Source of the DNA: Anaeramoeba flamelloides | Taxonomy: Eukaryota; Metamonada; Anaeramoebidae | Length of the DNA: 64,000 nt | Assembly (NCBI GenBank): GCA_027625915.1 | Contig: JANTQA010000072.1 | Location: 186,001-250,000, forward strand | Direction: 5' to 3' | Part shown: positions 34,100-47,200 of the stretch, piece by piece | How positions within the stretch are numbered: position 1 is the stretch's first letter | Layout of the letters: each line of letters begins with the position of its first letter | The notes under the pieces: model-generated | Told to the model about the DNA's origin: nothing | The model's database searches: none | The model's input: the letters and a program-made list of their open reading frames with translations, nothing else | Position numbers and translations under genes: made by a program

Positions 34100-35010
34100 G
34101 GATTAATTTTGTTGAGATTCTTCATTATATTTTCGAAAACATAATTGGATTTAAAATTCTCTCTTTCACAAAGGAAATGTTTTTGTTAAAGTTTTTTTAA
34201 TATTATTTAACCCGAAATAATAAATCCTAAAAAGTAAAATATGTTATATCATTTCGTATTATTAACTTAAATGTTAAAAAAAAAATTTTTTTTGAATTTT
34301 TTAATTGTAAATCTACCAATTTTTGATTTCAAAAAAAAAAGACTTATATTTGTTAAGATGAAGTTAAATCGTCCTTTTCATCAACAAAACACAAATTTTT
34401 AAAATAAAAACAATAAAAAAAAAAGTTTATATAATTTTATTGTCATAAGTGAATAATAAACTAAATATCCAAATTTTTCAAATAGGTAAAACAGTTAAAA
34501 GAATTAGAATAATAAATTTTCATTAAAATTGGAGATCATTTTGATTTTTTTACCATATGAAAAACCTTTTTTCTTATAGAGTTTTTTTTTTTTTATTTTA
34601 TTTTTTGAATTACCTAACTTCTTTTTTTTGATCAATAATTTTTTAAAAAAGTTCATATACGGTTAAAAGTTTGGTTCTCAAAAGATAAGAACTCAAATAA
34701 AATGAGTTGGTAGTATCTAACCTTTTCATCAATCAATAATCTTTCTTTAAAATTTTTTTATTTATCTACTTATGTATTTTTTTGTTTTCCAATCATAATT
34801 TTCAACACACACTTGTTTTATTAGTAATGATAATTATTTAATTTTATATTTTTTTTAGAGAGTATTGTAATTTTTAAAAAATTGTTAACATTTCAAATAG
34901 TGAATTGTTCTCATTTCGTATTTATCCTCGAATTGATTAAATAAGATTTTTTTTCAAAAATTGAATTTTGGTGTGTTATAAATTTTGAATTGGTATTTAG
35001 AAATCTTTTT
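34100..35010 (+). repeat. Diverged dispersed repeat (partner at about 39940-40790)
   Basis: Shared blocks in order include AAATAAAATGAGTTGGTAGT/AAATAAAATGAGTTGATAAT, ATTTCAAATAGTGAATTG and GATTAAATAAGATTTTTTTT. It is non-coding, and the borders are approximate. Confidence 0.45.
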
Positions 35011-35108
35011 GAATTGTTCATAAAACTCTATATTAAAAGTTTATAGATACTTGTTAATAAGATGGGCTAATAAATATTTTTTCAAATAATATTAATAATA
35101 TATATATA

Positions 35109-35306
35109 TACCATCAGTGCCACTTTTAAGACACAAACTTTCAACGAAATTTAAGGCACAATAAAAATCTCAAATTAATACAAAACATTTGGAATTTATT
35201 TTATAATTTTTTTTTATTAGAATTTGAATTTTCCACCTTAATTTGAGATTTTTTTGTGCCTTAAATTTCATTGAAAGTTTGTGTCTTAAAAGTGGAACTG
35301 GCTGTT
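35109..35306. mobile_element. TA-flanked palindromic MITE, copy D
   Basis: The left arm is CCATCAGTGCCACTTTTAAG and the right arm ends GTGGAACTGGCTG. Both ends carry substitutions, and the right TA has become TT. It sits about 40 bp upstream of the start codon of the small gene at 35343. Confidence 0.8.
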
Positions 35307-35342
35307 TCTAAAATACATTTCACTAAAAAGTTCCCAGTAAAA

Positions 35343-36045
35343 ATGAAAAATTCACTTTTTCATTTTTATAATAATCAACCAAATATCGGATTATTTAGAA
35401 ATAATAAAAAGAATCAACTTCAGCGTAGAATTAATATTCTAAAAGGTAATACCTGAACAAAAGGAAAACTTTCAAAAAAAAATCAAATGTGAAAAAAAAA
35501 TTTGGGATCCTTTAATTGAAAAGTTGATGAAAAATTTCACATTTTCTTGAGTAAATTCAAATTGTTAACAATAAGATTTATTAATAGTAAATTTATTGAT
35601 TTTAAAAGATATTGTAAAGCCAGAATTTATACAAGTCTATTTGGATTTTTAAATTTTTTTTTTTTTTTTTCATTTACTTTTTCTAAAAAAAAAAAAAAAA
35701 AAAAAACAAAATCAAAAAAAAAACTTTTAAATGAAAAAAAAAGATCTGATATCAAAATTGAAAATTTATTTTGAAGAATACTGGATTAAAACTCATTAGA
35801 ATTTGTTCTATTTTTTCAATAAAACTGTACCCCTTTGACTGAAAAAGAGTTTAAATAGTTATTTGAAAATATATAAAAATCAATTTAATAAGAAATATGA
35901 TCGTATTAGAATTAATATTAAATAAAAAATTATTTTATTAGTAGAAGAAATTAAAGAAAAAATAACAATAATGAAAATTATTATCAGCGAAATAAAAGAT
36001 ATAATAAAAAATATCCAAAGTAAAAAAGAAGAAGAAAATAGATGA
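35343..36045 (+). CDS. Small two-exon coiled-coil protein, 68 residues
   Basis: Exon 1 (35343-35445) encodes MKNSLFHFYNNQPNIGLFRN and NKKNQLQRRINILK, and ends in a GTAATA donor. Exon 2 (35942-36045) follows TTTTATTAG and encodes EEIKEKITIMKIIISEIKDI, IKNIQSKKEEENR and a TGA stop. The split Val codon joins in phase across a 496-base intron. The second half is one amphipathic helix. I recognise no family. The start could be the in-frame ATG at 35271, but that lies inside the MITE arm. It is a prediction from phase and composition only. Confidence 0.45.
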
Positions 36046-36144
36046 TTAAAGAGAAAAGGAAAAAGGAATGAAGTAATTTTGTTTTTTATCCACCCACATT
36101 GAAATAAGTAAATAAAATCAATAAAAATTTAAACTTGGTTAATA

Positions 36145-39100
36145 TTAATTTTGATTTAAAAAGCATTGTTTCAAAATTTGAAATTCTTCTGTTTTTGGTA
36201 AGCTATTTCTTTGTGGGTTATTTTGATCTTCTTGTATAGAAAAATTAATTAAATTATTTACAATATTTGAAGAATTATTGTGATTTCTTAAAGGCTTGCC
36301 AAATTGTTCAAGATCATTTAAAATATCATTAACTTCATTTTCTTCTAAATCTTCAGGCTCTATTTTTGAATTTTTATTCTGTTTTCTATTACCATTGCCG
36401 CCATCGTTATCATCATCATCATCATCATCATCATTTTCCATATTTTCTTTATAATTATAGAGATGACTGTGGTTGTGGTTGTGGTTGTGGTTATTATTCA
36501 ATTGTTTATTATCCAATTTTAAATTCGCCTTCTTTAAAATTTTCAATATTAATTTTTTTAATGAGTTCTCTTTCGAAGAAAAAGTATTTTCCAATAAAAG
36601 TTCTTGAATATTTAAAAAGCATTCTGAGAGGGAATTCATTAATTTTTGGTTTGACTGATAGTTTTTTTGTAAATTTGACATTTCCTTTTCCGAATTGGAT
36701 TGATACTGTTCAAAAAAATTTTTGAATTGATTCGAGTCTTTCGTCAATTTATCATAATCTTGTTTTAAATGGATAAATTCCAAATATAAAGTGTTCAATT
36801 TCCTTTCAATTTTGAAATAATCTGAACGTAATTCTTTATCATAATTTAAATTGTCGTTTTTTTCTAATAAAAGGAAATCGAGCTGTAACAATAATTTCTT
36901 TTTTTCGTTTTCAATCAATTTCATTTTTCGATTTTTCTCTGTCAATTGGGTTTTCAATTCAGCCAATTGGTTTTTCGTTTTTTGATACATTTTTTGGGTT
37001 TGGTTTGACACGACTTTGTTATTGTCTAATAGGTATCTTAATTTGGCTTCATTTTGTTGTGAGAATTTGTAATCTTTTTGAATTTTATTAATTTGCTGAT
37101 TTAATTTTAAGATTATTTCCTTCTTTTCATTTAACTTTAATTTGTATTTTTTTTCGACTCCCGAAAGAACTTTTTTAATCGCCTTCTCAATTTCTTCTTT
37201 ATTTGTTTGATTTTCAAATTTTTTGTTTTCTAATCCTTCGTTTAGCTGTAATAAGGATTCGATCGTTTGTTGATCGATGATGGATTTTTGTTCAAGCTTT
37301 TGGATTTTCTCTTTATAACTTTCAAATGTTTGTTCTTTGGCGATTTCTTCATGGCTAATGAAATTGCATAATTCTTCATAAATTGATTTTAATTCTTCAA
37401 TTTGCGTTTCTAATGAAAAGATTTGTTTTTTTTGTTCTTTAATGATTATTGAAGATCCGTGATCATAATTCCCATAATTTGTTTGCTTTTGCTTTTGCTT
37501 TTCTTCTTCTTCTTTTTCTTTTCGAAATTGGATCTGATCTCGATCATTTTCTTGATTGTTAAATTCGACTTCTTTTTGCTTTTGCTTAATTCTGTAAGAT
37601 TTCTGTTGAGACTTCCAAAGATCAAAGTCAATTTCAGAAATTGAAAAAAAGGAAGATATTAATGAATTGTTTTCATCAATATTTGAAACAGTTTGATTGA
37701 TTATTGCATTTGAAATGATTTTCCTTACTAAATTTGAAGTCAATGATGTTTTGATTTCTTTTTGATAATTTAATTGCAAGCTCTTTTTTTCACTTTTTTC
37801 TTTTTTTAATTTTGAATTTAAGGAATTGTTCTCTATTTGCTTGATTTCTAAATTGATTTTTAATTCTTTAAGTTCGGAACTAATTCTCAATTTCTCTCGA
37901 TCTTTGTTAAACAATTGTGTTTGCATAGATTCCATTTTTGTTTTATATTCTGTTTTGGATTTTTCTAATTTATTCACTTCTTGATTTAGTTCTTTTGATC
38001 GTTGATCAATTAATTTTGAATATTGGCTTTGCAATTCGTCAATCTCTTGCATTCTTAAGATCGTAGAATTGAAGGTTCTTAATTTCTCTTTCAAATTTTT
38101 ATTTTCAATCATCGAAGTTGAATATAATTGTTTATATTCCTCGAATTCGCTATTGCGGAAGTTTAAATTCCCCTTTTGTTTTTGAAAATTTATCTTGTGT
38201 TCTAATTTCTTGATTGTTTCCTTTTGTTTTTTGTTTTCATTCCTTAATTCCTCAAGAGCACTTCCTTCGTTTGTGTTGATTCCTTTTTTGAGTTTGTTAA
38301 TTTCCTGATCTTTTAATTTAATAATATTTTGTAATTTATTAATAGTTTGGGTTGTGGAATTATTTGGTATATTATTTCCTTGAATGTTTTCTTTTTCTGT
38401 TTTTTGATTTAAAATTTGTTCTTCTAAATTCGTGTTTTTTAATTCTAATGTTTTGATTGTTTCCTAAAGTGAAAATTTCAGGGTTAATTAAAAAATATTT
38501 ATTGAAAATATTTCAATGAAAATCAAAAACAAAAAAAAAAAAAAAAAAATTAATAACGGATACTTTTGAAACAATTGTAATTTTTGTATTAATGTTTCGT
38601 TTCATTGAGAAACTGTTGGTTTCTCCTTAAAAAGGTTAGTTTGATGATTAAAAAAAAAAAAAAAAGAAAAACTTACTTTTAATCTCTTTTGAACAAGGGA
38701 CTGTTCTTGTTTCATTTGATTATAATTTTTTTGGCTTTGTTTATTAATTGAATTATTGATAATACTCGTAACGAGATTATGAGAAAAGGATGGGATAATT
38801 TCTTGCTTGATCATTGATTGTTGGTATTTTTTAAACAGTAAATGCTGTTTTCTGAGCTGAAGAATTTCACGTTTTAGTGGTTCTTTTTCATAATTCAATT
38901 TTTGGTTTTCTTTTTTTAGTGTTTGATAGCTTTGTTTTAATTTTTTGAAATAAGAAAAATTATTCTCAAACCGAACTAATTGTTGTTTAAATTTGCCTTT
39001 CCAGATCTCAACTTGTTTTTTTTCTTTTTCACATTGATTCCGAAGATCGTTAATTGTTTGATCCTTTTGTTTTTTTTAAACAAAGATAAAGAACCCAGCA

Positions 39101-39291
39101 AGAGTTTCAAATAAAAAAAAAAAAAATTTCAGATTAATTATTTAACGATTACAAATTTCAAGGAGGTTCTTAAGGAATATGAAATATAAAAAAGAAGAAA
39201 AACCCAATTAATTTTATAAACTTACCTTTACAGTACAAATTTTTTGTAGAGACAAATTTGTAACTTCAGAAAGAGGCTCTCTTTTTGTCAT
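36145..39291 (-). CDS. Long coiled-coil protein, 923 residues (three exons)
   Basis: Exon 1 (39291-39226) encodes MTKREPLSEVTNLSLQKICT and VK, with a GTAAGT donor. Exon 2 (39063-38677) starts after AAAAG with DQTINDLRNQCEKEK and ends in GTAAGT. Exon 3 (38463-36145) starts after TTTAG with ETIKTLELKNTN. All junctions are phase 0, and the introns are 162 and 213 bases. Almost the whole protein is heptad-rich coiled coil (Lys, Glu, Gln, Asn). Near the C-terminus is a low-complexity patch of His-Asn repeats followed by eight Asp (36400-36500), then a short end, ...EEFQILKQCFLNQN. There is no motor, SMC hinge, GRIP or other domain I can name. It could be a cytoskeletal, Golgi or centrosomal tether. 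Function is not inferred. Confidence 0.75.
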
Positions 39292-41304
39292 CGAAAAAAA
39301 ATTCTTATTCAAAATCTTTTTTTTTTTTTAAATAAAGAGTAAAAAAATGTTTAAATTTTAGAGTTTGTTTTTAGTATTCTCGAATTTCAAGAGAATTAAT
39401 TCTTGGTATTCAAATCTATCAAAATAATGAAAAGAATCAAAAGTTTTTTTTTAAAAATCAAGTTACTCTTGTTCAGGATATAAATATTAAATAGGTAAAA
39501 TATGGAAACAAGAGAATTAATTGGTAACCTTATTGAAAATTAAAGGAAAAGAAAGATCAATTAAAAGAAAAGAGAAATGATTCAAGACAAAAGGGAAATT
39601 TAATCACAACGACAGTTTTTTAAGGGACTATTTTTTGTAAGGCGGTTTTTCTCGGATTGATCAATTATTCAAAATTTGTTGAAAACAATTGACTATTTTT
39701 TGAGATCTTATAAAACAAATTAAACACAAGATAATCAAGGAGAGAAAAATAGAATTTGTTTGATAGAATTGATAATAATATAATGTATTAACTTCTAAAG
39801 TTAATTTGTGTGTTCTTTTATCTATTGATTTTACTTTCTATTTTCACTTCAGTTTTCGTTAAAAAATTGTCTTACAAAATTTTTTACCCAGTTTTTAGTC
39901 ATTCTTAAGGTATCAATTTTGAATAATTGGAACAAATACTTTGGTTCACGTAGCCACAATATTTGTTCAGTAAAAGTCAAATAAAAAAATCACTTCATTT
40001 TTCCAACAATCTTTAAAAACGGTTTAAATTCTATTTCCTTATCTGAAAATAATATCTAATCCCAAAAATTGTTTTTTTTTGTTTTAATGTAAATAAATTC
40101 CCTTACGAAAAAATAAGTATGTTTGGTAACTTTTTTTTCAAAGAAAAAAGAAAATAAAGACTAACTTTAGGGGACTTTGATATAGGAAAAATTACCAATA
40201 AAAGTATTGGAAAAAAAATAACATTTGGTTTTTTATTAAACCAAAATTCAAAATTTTCCACACAATTAAAATTCTTCCAATGAATTACAAAGCCAATTTC
40301 ATTAAAATTGCAAATAATTTGGATTTTTGAAAAATATGAAAATCATTTTTTCATCTTTTTAAATTTTTGTTTTCATTTCATTTTTTCTATTACTTAACTT
40401 GTTGCGTTCTTTCAAATTTTTTTTAATAACTTGGTTGATATTATTTTAAAGTTAGGTTTTTCAAAACAAAAGGAGTAAATAAAATGAGTTGATAATATCT
40501 CAGTATTTGATAGATCAATATTCCTAAGTGAATTTTAACAAATTTTGCCAATATATTTTTTTTTATTTTGCTCTTTTCAAAATTTTTACATACCCTTGAT
40601 TTTTTTGTGTTGATAATTCTTTATTTTTTGTTTTGTGAGTCTTGCAATTTAGAAAAAATTATTAAAATTTCAATTAGTGAATGGTTTGAATTTGGTATTT
40701 CTTCTTGAATGGTTAAATAAGATTTTTTTTTTTTCAATAAATTTAATTTTAGTATGTTAAACATTTAGAATTGGGGTTTAATTAGTTCAGGGAGAAGTTC
40801 TTAACCCCTCTTGTTTGTTTATATTACTAAATTTTATATTTAGAAATTTCAATTAAAGATTCAAAATCAAGTTTATTACACCCTTGGGCTCATAAAAACG
40901 ATGAATCATTTTTTTGTAATAATATTAAATATAATATTATTTTATAATATATTAAATATAATATTATTTTATAATATATTAGAATATTAATTTTTTTTAA
41001 TTAGGGTTTCTAGATTTTGTGATTATTTACATAGGCCGGGTAGTTCTAGAGAAAATTATCTAAATATTCAATGATTTCTAAATTGTTTTTTTTTTAAATA
41101 ATTCACAATATTTTGATTTATTTTTATTCATGGCATAAGAATATCTATTTCGGTAATTTTTTTAGGTATTTGGAATTTATAATCCAAGTTCAACACTTCC
41201 ATTTTTAATACCTTTTTATCATTGATTTTATTAGTTTTATGTTTATTTTCAAAATCAATATAGTTTACAAATAATAGAGATAAGATCAAGAAAATGGCTT
41301 TTTA
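39292..41304. other. Spacer upstream of the 923-residue gene
   Basis: It contains the partner copy of the 34100 repeat (39940-40790) and a duplicated 30-bp palindrome-like unit at 40919-40985. No exon is seen. Confidence 0.4.
40919..40985. repeat. 30-bp tandem duplication
   Basis: The unit ATTAAATATAATATTATTTT plus ATAATAT occurs twice head to tail. Confidence 0.8.
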
Positions 41305-41375
41305 CCTTACCAAAATTTAAAAGAATTGGGTAAAAGCTTTGATTTTTCTTTTTATTTTGAATTATGGAAAACTAC

Positions 41376-41573
41376 TACAGTCAGTTCCACATGTAAGGCA
41401 AAAACTTTCAACGAAATTTAAGCCACAAAAAAATCCCAAATTAAGGAACAAAATTTGTAATTTTTTTATACAATTTATTTTACTAGAATCTGAATTATGT
41501 GACTTAATTTGAGTTTTTAATTGTACCTTAAATTTCGTTGAAAGTTTTTGCCTTAAAAGTGAAACTAACTGTC
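41376..41573. mobile_element. TA-flanked palindromic MITE, copy E
   Basis: TACAGTCAGTTCCACATGTA at the left, ...AAGTGAAACTAACTGTC at the right. The right TA is mutated. A hairpin module of the other repeat family (TTAAAAGAATTGGGTAAAAG) lies just upstream at 41305-41366. Minus-strand frames running through it are not genes. Confidence 0.8.
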
Positions 41574-41856
41574 GGTCAAACAAAGAAACTTTAGAGGAAA
41601 GTTCAAACCATGTACTGTTTTGTAAATATATTATAATACAGTTTATATATAAATGATTTTTTTTCGGAAATTTCTTGATAAACATGGGATAATTATGGAA
41701 ATATATGATATTGTAAAGTTGGAATATCTATTTTGCCTCTCTAAAATTTTAAACCAAAGTTGATCTTCAATGAATCTATTCAATATTTAACTTTAATGTT
41801 TTCAATATTTCAATTGGGGGTTTAAAGATCCGTTGAAGAACAATTTCTTCAGAGTA

Positions 41857-42080
41857 TACTATTTGTTGAAAAATAAATGGAACAAAATTTTCATTCAGCT
41901 TTCCAAAAAGATTTTCAGAGTCTTGTTACATTTCAATTTTTTAATTCTGTAAAGACAACACAAATTATTAATTTCCCTTTTCGAATTGGGGGCTTTGATG
42001 ATTTATTTATGTCATGGAATGTGCTTTTTTTAGGAAAGCAAAATGAAAATTTTGATCTTTTTATTATGCAATTAACAGTA
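41857..42080. mobile_element. CTG...CAG-ended TA element
   Basis: TA, then CTATTTGTTGAAAAATAAAT and AACAAAATTTTCATTCAGC at the left; GCAAAATGAAAATTTTGATC and GCAATTAACAG, then TA, at the right. A close copy is at 44544-44770. The 99-codon plus frame starting at 41877 is created by this element, so it is not annotated as a gene. Confidence 0.75.
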
Positions 42081-42103
42081 ATTAAAAAATATAAAAAATA
42101 TTG

Positions 42104-42277
42104 TTATTTATTATTTGTTGGTTCTTTATTGTGTAAAGTTAGTGCATATATTCCAAAAAGAAACTGTAATACATAGGGTATAATTAGTTCGGATATATAA
42201 ATGTTATAATTCATTCCTTTGGAACTTATTCCAGAATCAAAATAAGGTACTTGTTCCTGCATCAAGATGATTTCCAT
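42104..42277 (-). CDS. Possible small membrane protein, 57 residues
   Basis: ATG at 42277 opens MEIILMQEQVPYFDSGISSK, then a hydrophobic stretch IIPYVLQFLFGIYALTL, ending NKEPTNNK and TAA. Codon use looks more protein-like than the flanks, but the frame is short, partly overlaps a mobile-element flank and has no recognised relative. Confidence 0.22.
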   Translation of the reverse strand: MEIILMQEQVPYFDSGISSKGMNYNIYISELIIPYVLQFLFGIYALTLHNKEPTNNK

Positions 42278-42489
42278 GGTCAATCAAAGAGCTCCTTAAT
42301 ATCATCCTATATTACTTCTTACAATATCTTTTTTTTTTCGTTCTTTCGGGCTAAATCATTTTATAACAAGGACTTTATTACCAAATTAAAGCAATAAACG
42401 CAAGTATATTGATGCAACCCTTTTTACAACTTTTTTTTAAATCTATACTTGATATTCATTAAATAATTTTTAACCAAAAAATGAAATAA

Positions 42490-42975
42490 GGTAGTAACCA
42501 TTTAATATGTGTGGTACAAAACAAAACTTATTCTGTAGTTTTTACTCCTTTTTTATAATTTTTTTGTTCTCTTTCATTTGTTACTTTTCTTTCCCCTTTT
42601 TTTTTTAATTTAAAATTATATTTTTTTCTTTCTTTTTATTAAAGAAACCTTATCCTATTAATGATAAATTTGCCTACACTATATCTAAGGAAAAAAAAAC
42701 TTGATAAAAACAGTTTTTCAAACTGTTTCGGTAGTGTTGTCGAGTGACGGTATTTTTTTTAATTTAAGAAATAAAAAGAAATTTTAAAAATTTTTCTTTT
42801 TATTTCTTTGAAATTAAAAAAAAAACCTATCTTGGATTTTATTGTGGTTATCTGTTTTTTTATAAAATCTTTTTATTTTCATTAGGTTTTTTTTACTTTT
42901 TGAAATAAACATAAATTAAAAAAAAACATAACATCAAACAGAGGGTAAATTTGATGAATCTTCATTCTTCAATAA
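42490..42975 (+). repeat. GGTGGTGAT repeat, copy 3, shortened
   Basis: It starts GGTAGTAACCATTTAATATG and keeps GTGGTACAAAACAAAACTT, the CTTTCATTTGTTACTTTTC block, ATTTGCCTACACTATATCTA and the TTTTTGAAATAAACATAAA arm. Most hairpin modules are deleted. Confidence 0.55.
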
Positions 42976-43359
42976 TTAAAAGAGAATACCAATAAATATT
43001 TTTAAAAGTATGAAAGTACGAAATGAATTGGTATCCTACAATACAACTTATAATTGTTCATGATTTTTTGAGTATTTTAAGATCCCATCTACAGCATTTT
43101 ATATTATTTTTTCATTTCAACAAAGAGGGGTACTAATACATTGTTTATTTTGTTTCAACAGATTTTAAGCCTCAACTTTCCAAGCCCTTTGAATTACAAA
43201 TCAGAATAAATTAGTACAATTAGATTTTAATTTAGATGGGTTTTTTATATTTTACTCTTGATAAATTGATAAAATACAATAATTTTACCATAATTTAACA
43301 TTATTCTTCATTATTGTTCTGTTGGAACTGACTATTAGGAGTAAAAAAAAAATCAAAAC

Positions 43360-43521
43360 ATGATTTTCTGGAAAAAAATAATTTATTATAATCTTTGGAA
43401 AAAGTATCGTATTCATCTTCGTCAAAACGAAAGGATAGCATTTGTAGTGTATCTGGGGATTTTATTTCCAAACCCCCCTAAATATTTTCTTAGGTGTATT
43501 TTTTGGGACTTGGTAAGGTGA
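43360..43521 (+). other. Weak 53-codon coding-like frame
   Basis: ATG opens IFWKKIIYYNLWKKYRIHLR, then FVVYLGILFPNPPKYF, and a GTAAGG donor-like site follows DL at 43513. It could be a first exon, but no in-phase second exon was found before the next gene. Confidence 0.2.
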
Positions 43522-43964
43522 GGTTAAAAACTGAACAAAAAATAAGAAACCTGACAAACCTTCTCTTTACTGAAAAGAAAAAATTGTTATAAGTCTCTGA
43601 ATAAAAGATCTGAAAAGCCTTGACTAACTTCAGTAATTGGTTATTCTATTGTAACTTATGAATTCATTTGGAGCATCCTTCCTTAAAAAGAAATATTTTT
43701 TTTTCAAATCAATTTTTTGGAGCAACTTTATCACTCTCCCAGTCTCTTAACATTTACAATTATCTAAAAACATCCCGAAAAACAATATTATTTTTTTGCA
43801 CTCTTCGAATCAAGAGAAAAAAGTGTGTTCATTTTCAATTAAAGAATCAACAAACAAATCCAGTTTCAAATTCTCATCGAATAATTTCTACTTTCATTTT
43901 TTATTTTTTGTCTTTTTGCTGTTAATTGTGCTTTTAATCTCTCTTTCTATTTTTTGACCAAATT

Positions 43965-44228
43965 ATGAGCCAAAAATTCCATGTGCTAACATCGTCGTCT
44001 GAACAATCAAACGAAGATCAAGACTACCCAGAATTTGAGAACCAGTCTTCTTCTGAAAGTAGTGATTGGGACAATAGCAAGGAAGCTTCTGACTATAGCG
44101 AAGAAGAAAATACTGATTCAAAAAACGAAACTTCCAGCGAAAGCGAAGAACTAACCCTTGATCAGATTTTGAAAAATCTCACAAATATGGTAAAGTCTTT
44201 CCTTTCCAAAATAAAAAAAAAAAACATG

Positions 44229-44268
<40 letters not shown>

Positions 44269-47200
44269 TTAAAGCTTTATTGAGGACAAAGTTCGACTTT
44301 AATTTCCGAAAAACCTTCACTTCATAAAATCTATTTCGCTTCCACGTACCCATTTCAAATCCAAAAATGAATAAACATTCATTTAACGAACCTTTTTTCT
44401 TCCCCTTTCTTTCCCCTTACAAAAAGAAGAAAAAAAAACAACAAGCAAACAAAAAATAAAAAAAACAAGCATCAAAAATTTCTTCTTTTCAAAAAAAATC
44501 ACCATTTTTTGCTCTGTTTCACAAATAAAATTGTTCCAGAAACTACTATTTGTTGAAAAATAAATGGAACACAATTTTCATACAGCCTTCCACAAAAAGA
44601 ATTTAATAAATCACGTGACATTTCAATTTTTAATTCTAAAAAGAAGCTTAAATTATTAATTTCCCTTTTAAAATTGGGAACTTTGATGGTTTGTTTAAAT
44701 TCTTGGGTTTTGTTTTTTTTATGGAAAACTGAATGAAAATTATGATCGCTCTATTTTGCAATTAACAGTAGTACCAACCACAAATTTTGTTCAAAATTAT
44801 TTGGTCATTCCTGAAGACAACTGAAGGATACTATCTAATTATATTCACTACAAATCAATTGCTGGTACTTTTATTTTCCAAGTAGTATAACTGAAATGTT
44901 GAAGTTCAACTCCCTTAAAACCACAATCCTTTCATCACTACTGATTGAAAAATAACTGCGATCTTAACAAATTTAGAATGAAATTTTTCTATATTTGGAA
45001 CTTTCTCTTAATGACTGAGACTTGAAACAAATTTACAATTTTTAAGGTATGAAAAACAAATTCTGATTTAACTTGTAAAAGATTGAAACAAAGATAGTTT
45101 TTCAAAAAGTTCTTGAAAACAGTTAACAAAGTGAAATCTAACTATTTTCAGAACCACTTTTAAAGAAAAAAAATAAACCTTACAGCATTTTTTTTGAATA
45201 TCAATTATTTTTTATCATTGGCATTTTGAAGAACAAATAAGAAATAAGTAGAATAATATACCCTAAAGAATTGTTGATACCCATATGAAATAAAATCTTA
45301 AAAATCAATAGATTTTTCTTAAAAATTGAAACATACAATTTCTTAGTTCCTATTGTGACAAACAACAATTTTCATTATGATCCTCAATTGAAGATCCAAA
45401 TAAAATTCCTATAGAAATCAATATGATTTCTCTACAATCATTTTCACACTTTCAATAACCTTAGAATAACATGTTTTTACCAAGTAACTACAGATCTTGC
45501 AATAAAAAAAAAATTTGTAAAACAATTAGGTACCAAGGAAAAAAAAGGAAAAAATGATAAAAGTAAAAATGTGATAGAATGATTTTAATTTTGAAAATTT
45601 AAAAATAAAATTTTTTCTTCTAATATCCAGGTAAACCCTTTAAACATATGTAATCTACTCACCACAGCTGGGTCTCTTTGACTGGAAAACGGGCTATTTA
45701 AACCATTAGAAAAAGACTTTTAGTTTAAATAGTGTTGTTGATGCCTTCCAGTTTAGGTATGGTTGTTTTTCCCTAAAGTTTTTCTGGAAATTAGCTAATT
45801 ATAAGATATCTTTTTAATTTCTAATTTTCTTCTCCTTTTTAATATTCTACTTTGTCTTGTATTGGTTTAATATGACCTACCAGTATTTTTTTACTTGCTC
45901 TCTTCTTTTCCCAGTCAATGTTTTCTATTTCATCCATTTTTAAAATCTTGCTAAATTGGTTTAATTCTTGAAATTTTAGTTTTTTTTTTGATGAAATTAG
46001 CTTTCAATCTTAGAAACATATGATGGGTAGGGTCATTAAATTTGATCTGGTTTTCCAAAAATGTTGGATTCCTGGGTGAAAGTGATTTTTTTAATTTGAT
46101 CTTATTATTTTCTATATTTTTTTTCTTTTGTAATTTTTTAAAAAAGATTTTTAATAACAGATAATTGTTTTCGAAACAGCTATAAAAACAGTTTAGAAGG
46201 GAAAACCGGACTAAAAATGTCGTGGTGAAACTTTAAATAGCCATTAAGAAAAACAATAACTTTATTTAAAGTCTAGTATCTATAAAAAAAAAAAAAAAAA
46301 AATTATTAGTTCATGTAAAAACTATTAAATAAAATTGTTAAAAGAAACCAAAATAATTTTACTTTAGTTCAAGGAAAGTTTAATACAATTAATTAATTAC
46401 CATTTAATTCAACATTTTTAATACCATGAAAAAAAAAATTATTTGTGTAAAAGTCAAGAAAAAGCAAGTTGTATTTCTAATAATGTTTCATTTGATTTTT
46501 TCCCAAAAATTTCCCATTAGCTTATTTAAATAATACTTTTTGTTCTATATCTTCAAATTTCAATTTGAGGCCTATTTTTTTTTTCACAAGCAATCTGCCA
46601 TCTTTATACCAATTTTGTTATTGTCTTTACCAAACTTTTAAATGTATTTCTGAATTTTATTCTTAATATTAATAGAAAAAATCGTGTGATGAGCAACCCA
46701 CCGAAGGAAATTTCAAGTCGTTAATTGATTATTATGAAAAATATACCTCTCATCTTAAAAAGGATATAGATGATCAACATGAAATGATTAATAATTTAAA
46801 AAGTGAACATGCAAAAAAAAAAGATAAAGAAATTGAAAAAGAAAAAGATTCGGGATCAGATTTAGATTCAAAAGAAGAAATAAAAAATCTCAATGAACAA
46901 TTAAATAGAATTAATGATCAAAACAATACATTTAAAAAAATAATTGAAATTGAAAAAAATAAAAATAAAAAATTAGAAAATGAAAATAACGGGCTAAAAG
47001 AAAAATTATTCAAAGAAGAAGAATCTAATTTCAATAATTTGGATGAAGGAAAATTTTTTGATTTGAAAGAAAAAATCCGAGTATTAAAAAAGCAAAATGA
47101 GATCACAAAAAAAAAATTAGAACAAGAAAGAACAAAATGTGATGATCTTAATGATAAAAACGAAAAGATCGAAAGAGAATTAAATGATATAAAATCTGAA

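Noticed and set aside
35547-35774. 75-codon plus-strand frame with poly-Lys
   Set aside because: It lies in the intron of the small gene and is produced by homopolymer runs.
36366-36725. 119-codon plus-strand frame
   Set aside because: It is the antisense shadow of the Asp/His/Asn-rich C-terminus of the 923-residue coiled-coil gene; the runs of His come from reversed Asp codons.
41877-42176. 99-codon plus-strand frame
   Set aside because: Most of it lies in a TA element whose copy at 44544 has no open frame; it arises from the element's arms.
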